DNA of 64,000 bases from Deltaproteobacteria bacterium (GTDB taxonomy: Bacteria; Myxococcota_A; Polyangia; Polyangiales; JADJMO01): the NCBI GenBank assembly GCA_016182965.1, contig JACPFM010000040.1:43833-107832 (forward strand), written 5' to 3'. The translations under genes were made by a program, and so were the position numbers. This document shows, in pieces, positions 63,296 through 64,000 of the stretch (position 1 is its first letter; every line of letters begins with the position of its first letter). The notes beneath the pieces are model-generated. The model was not told the DNA's origin and ran no database searches. It saw nothing but the letters and a program-made list of their open reading frames with translations.

Positions 63296-64000
63296 TCAGG
63301 CGATGCGGCGGGCGCGGCGCTCCGCCTCGATCACGGCGTCGCCCGACCGCTTCTTGCGACGTCGTTCGACGTACCGCTCGGCGCGCTGGATGATCTTGTC
63401 GGCGACGTCGATGTTCGTCGATCGCTCGATGCCCTCGAGGCCGGGCGACGAGTTGATCTCGAGGATCTTCGGGCCGCTCGCGCTCTCGAGCATGTCGACG
63501 CCGGCGACCTCGAGGCCCATGACCTTGGTCGCCGCGACGGCGGCGCGCGCGTAGACCGGGTCGAGGTGCACGCGGTGGCCGGCGCCGCCGCGGTGGAGGT
63601 TCGAGCGGAACTCGCCGGCCTTGGCCGAGCGTCGCATCGCCGCGACCACCCGGCCGCCGACCACGAACGCGCGCACGTCGCGCCCCTTGGCCTCGGCGAT
63701 GTACTGCTGGACGACGATCTCCTGGCCCATGCCCCAGAGGGTCTCGAGCAACGACGACACCGCCTGGCGCGTCTCGGCGATCATCACGCCGATGCCCTGC
63801 GTTCCCTGCTGCAGCTTCACGATCACCGGGGTGCCGCCGACCAGCTCGAGCATCAGGTCGAGGTCCTTCGGCGTGCGCGCGCAGACGGTGATCGGGACGT
63901 CGATGTCCTTCTTGGTGAGCAGCTGCATGGCCCGCAGCTTGTCGCGCGAGCGCGCGATGGCGACCGCGCCGTTGAGGCACGGCACGCCCATCATCTCGAA
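63296..64000 (-). CDS. rimK: RimK-like ATP-grasp glutamate ligase (5' end outside window)
   Basis: The C-terminal 234 residues are visible; the gene enters from the right edge. MMGVPCLNGAVAIARSRDKLRAMQLL, the ATP-grasp segments VIVKLQQGTQGIGVMIAE and VVQQYIAEAKGRDVRAFVVGG, and the Mg2+ site DMLESASGPKILEINSSPGLEGIE are those of RimK, which adds Glu to ribosomal protein S6 or makes poly-Glu. The C-terminus is longer and very basic. A tetrahydromethanopterin/coenzyme F420-type ligase is a less likely alternative. Confidence 0.87.
   Translation of the reverse strand, partial: FEMMGVPCLNGAVAIARSRDKLRAMQLLTKKDIDVPITVCARTPKDLDLMLELVGGTPVIVKLQQGTQGIGVMIAETRQAVSSLLETLWGMGQEIVVQQYIAEAKGRDVRAFVVGGRVVAAMRRSAKAGEFRSNLHRGGAGHRVHLDPVYARAAVAATKVMGLEVAGVDMLESASGPKILEINSSPGLEGIERSTNIDVADKIIQRAERYVERRRKKRSGDAVIEAERRARRIA

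Overview
The window is high-GC bacterial DNA (about 70% or more in most lines). It looks like a myxobacterium-type genome (Myxococcota, Polyangia-like). The evidence is: lipoproteins with Cys-rich Kelch architecture and a MYXO-CTERM-like tail, a Ser/Thr kinase in an operon with its partners, Pro/Gly/Ala-rich zinc-ribbon and secreted proteins, a very large RHS lipoprotein, and a split nuo locus. Genus cannot be fixed by eye.

Layout. 1-752: the C-terminally cut end of a zinc-ribbon protein built of Pro/Gly repeats. 1071-10790: a respiratory complex I block, nuoE-F-J-K-L-M-N, plus a lipoprotein; nuoA-D, G, H and I are not here. 10905-19605: a second respiratory operon. It holds a diverged heme-copper oxidase (HCO) subunit I homologue, a 47-residue membrane peptide, a CuA subunit II, a full HCO subunit I, a 56-residue membrane peptide, a Sco-type copper chaperone, a fusion of cytochrome b with two [4Fe-4S] motifs and an MvhD/FlpD-like domain, an IscR-type Fe-S regulator and heme O synthase. 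The full subunit I keeps all six His ligands but lacks the active-site Tyr of oxygen reductases, so the operon may encode a non-canonical NO reductase-like or otherwise undescribed HCO complex. This is the most interesting part of the window.

19695-29393: an RHS lipoprotein with a GC-poor C-terminal tip and a candidate immunity gene, divergent from a Kelch/Cys-rich surface lipoprotein. 29414-33709: accessory genes (PD-(D/E)XK protein, orphan histidine kinase, VapBC, Uma2). 33843-37024: acyl-CoA dehydrogenase and NagZ. 37032-42268: a kinase / PEGA-TPR / FGE-like operon and a 5'-nucleotidase-like lipoprotein with a broken metal motif. 42579-46696: a cell-wall operon (L,D-transpeptidase, MurJ, TPR). 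47052-49334: an adenylate cyclase broken by a frameshift plus a small companion gene. 49395-55397: GT-C glycosyltransferase, ParB-like protein, peroxiredoxin, imm11-type protein, acetyltransferase. 55410-56212: a 140-bp tandem duplication carrying an inverted-repeat element and a tRNA-Pro fragment, then tRNA-Pro(CGG) and rpsU. 56231-64000: LpxL-like acyltransferase, small lipoprotein, an extremely Cys-rich secreted protein, TerB-like protein, PLP enzyme, short-form HisG, pyroglutamyl peptidase, a double cNMP-binding protein and a truncated RimK-like ligase.

Spaces between genes hold several families of 7-bp tandem repeats, often as facing inverted arrays, a 22-bp minisatellite and a TC microsatellite. 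All assignments come from reading motifs by eye; no database search was possible.
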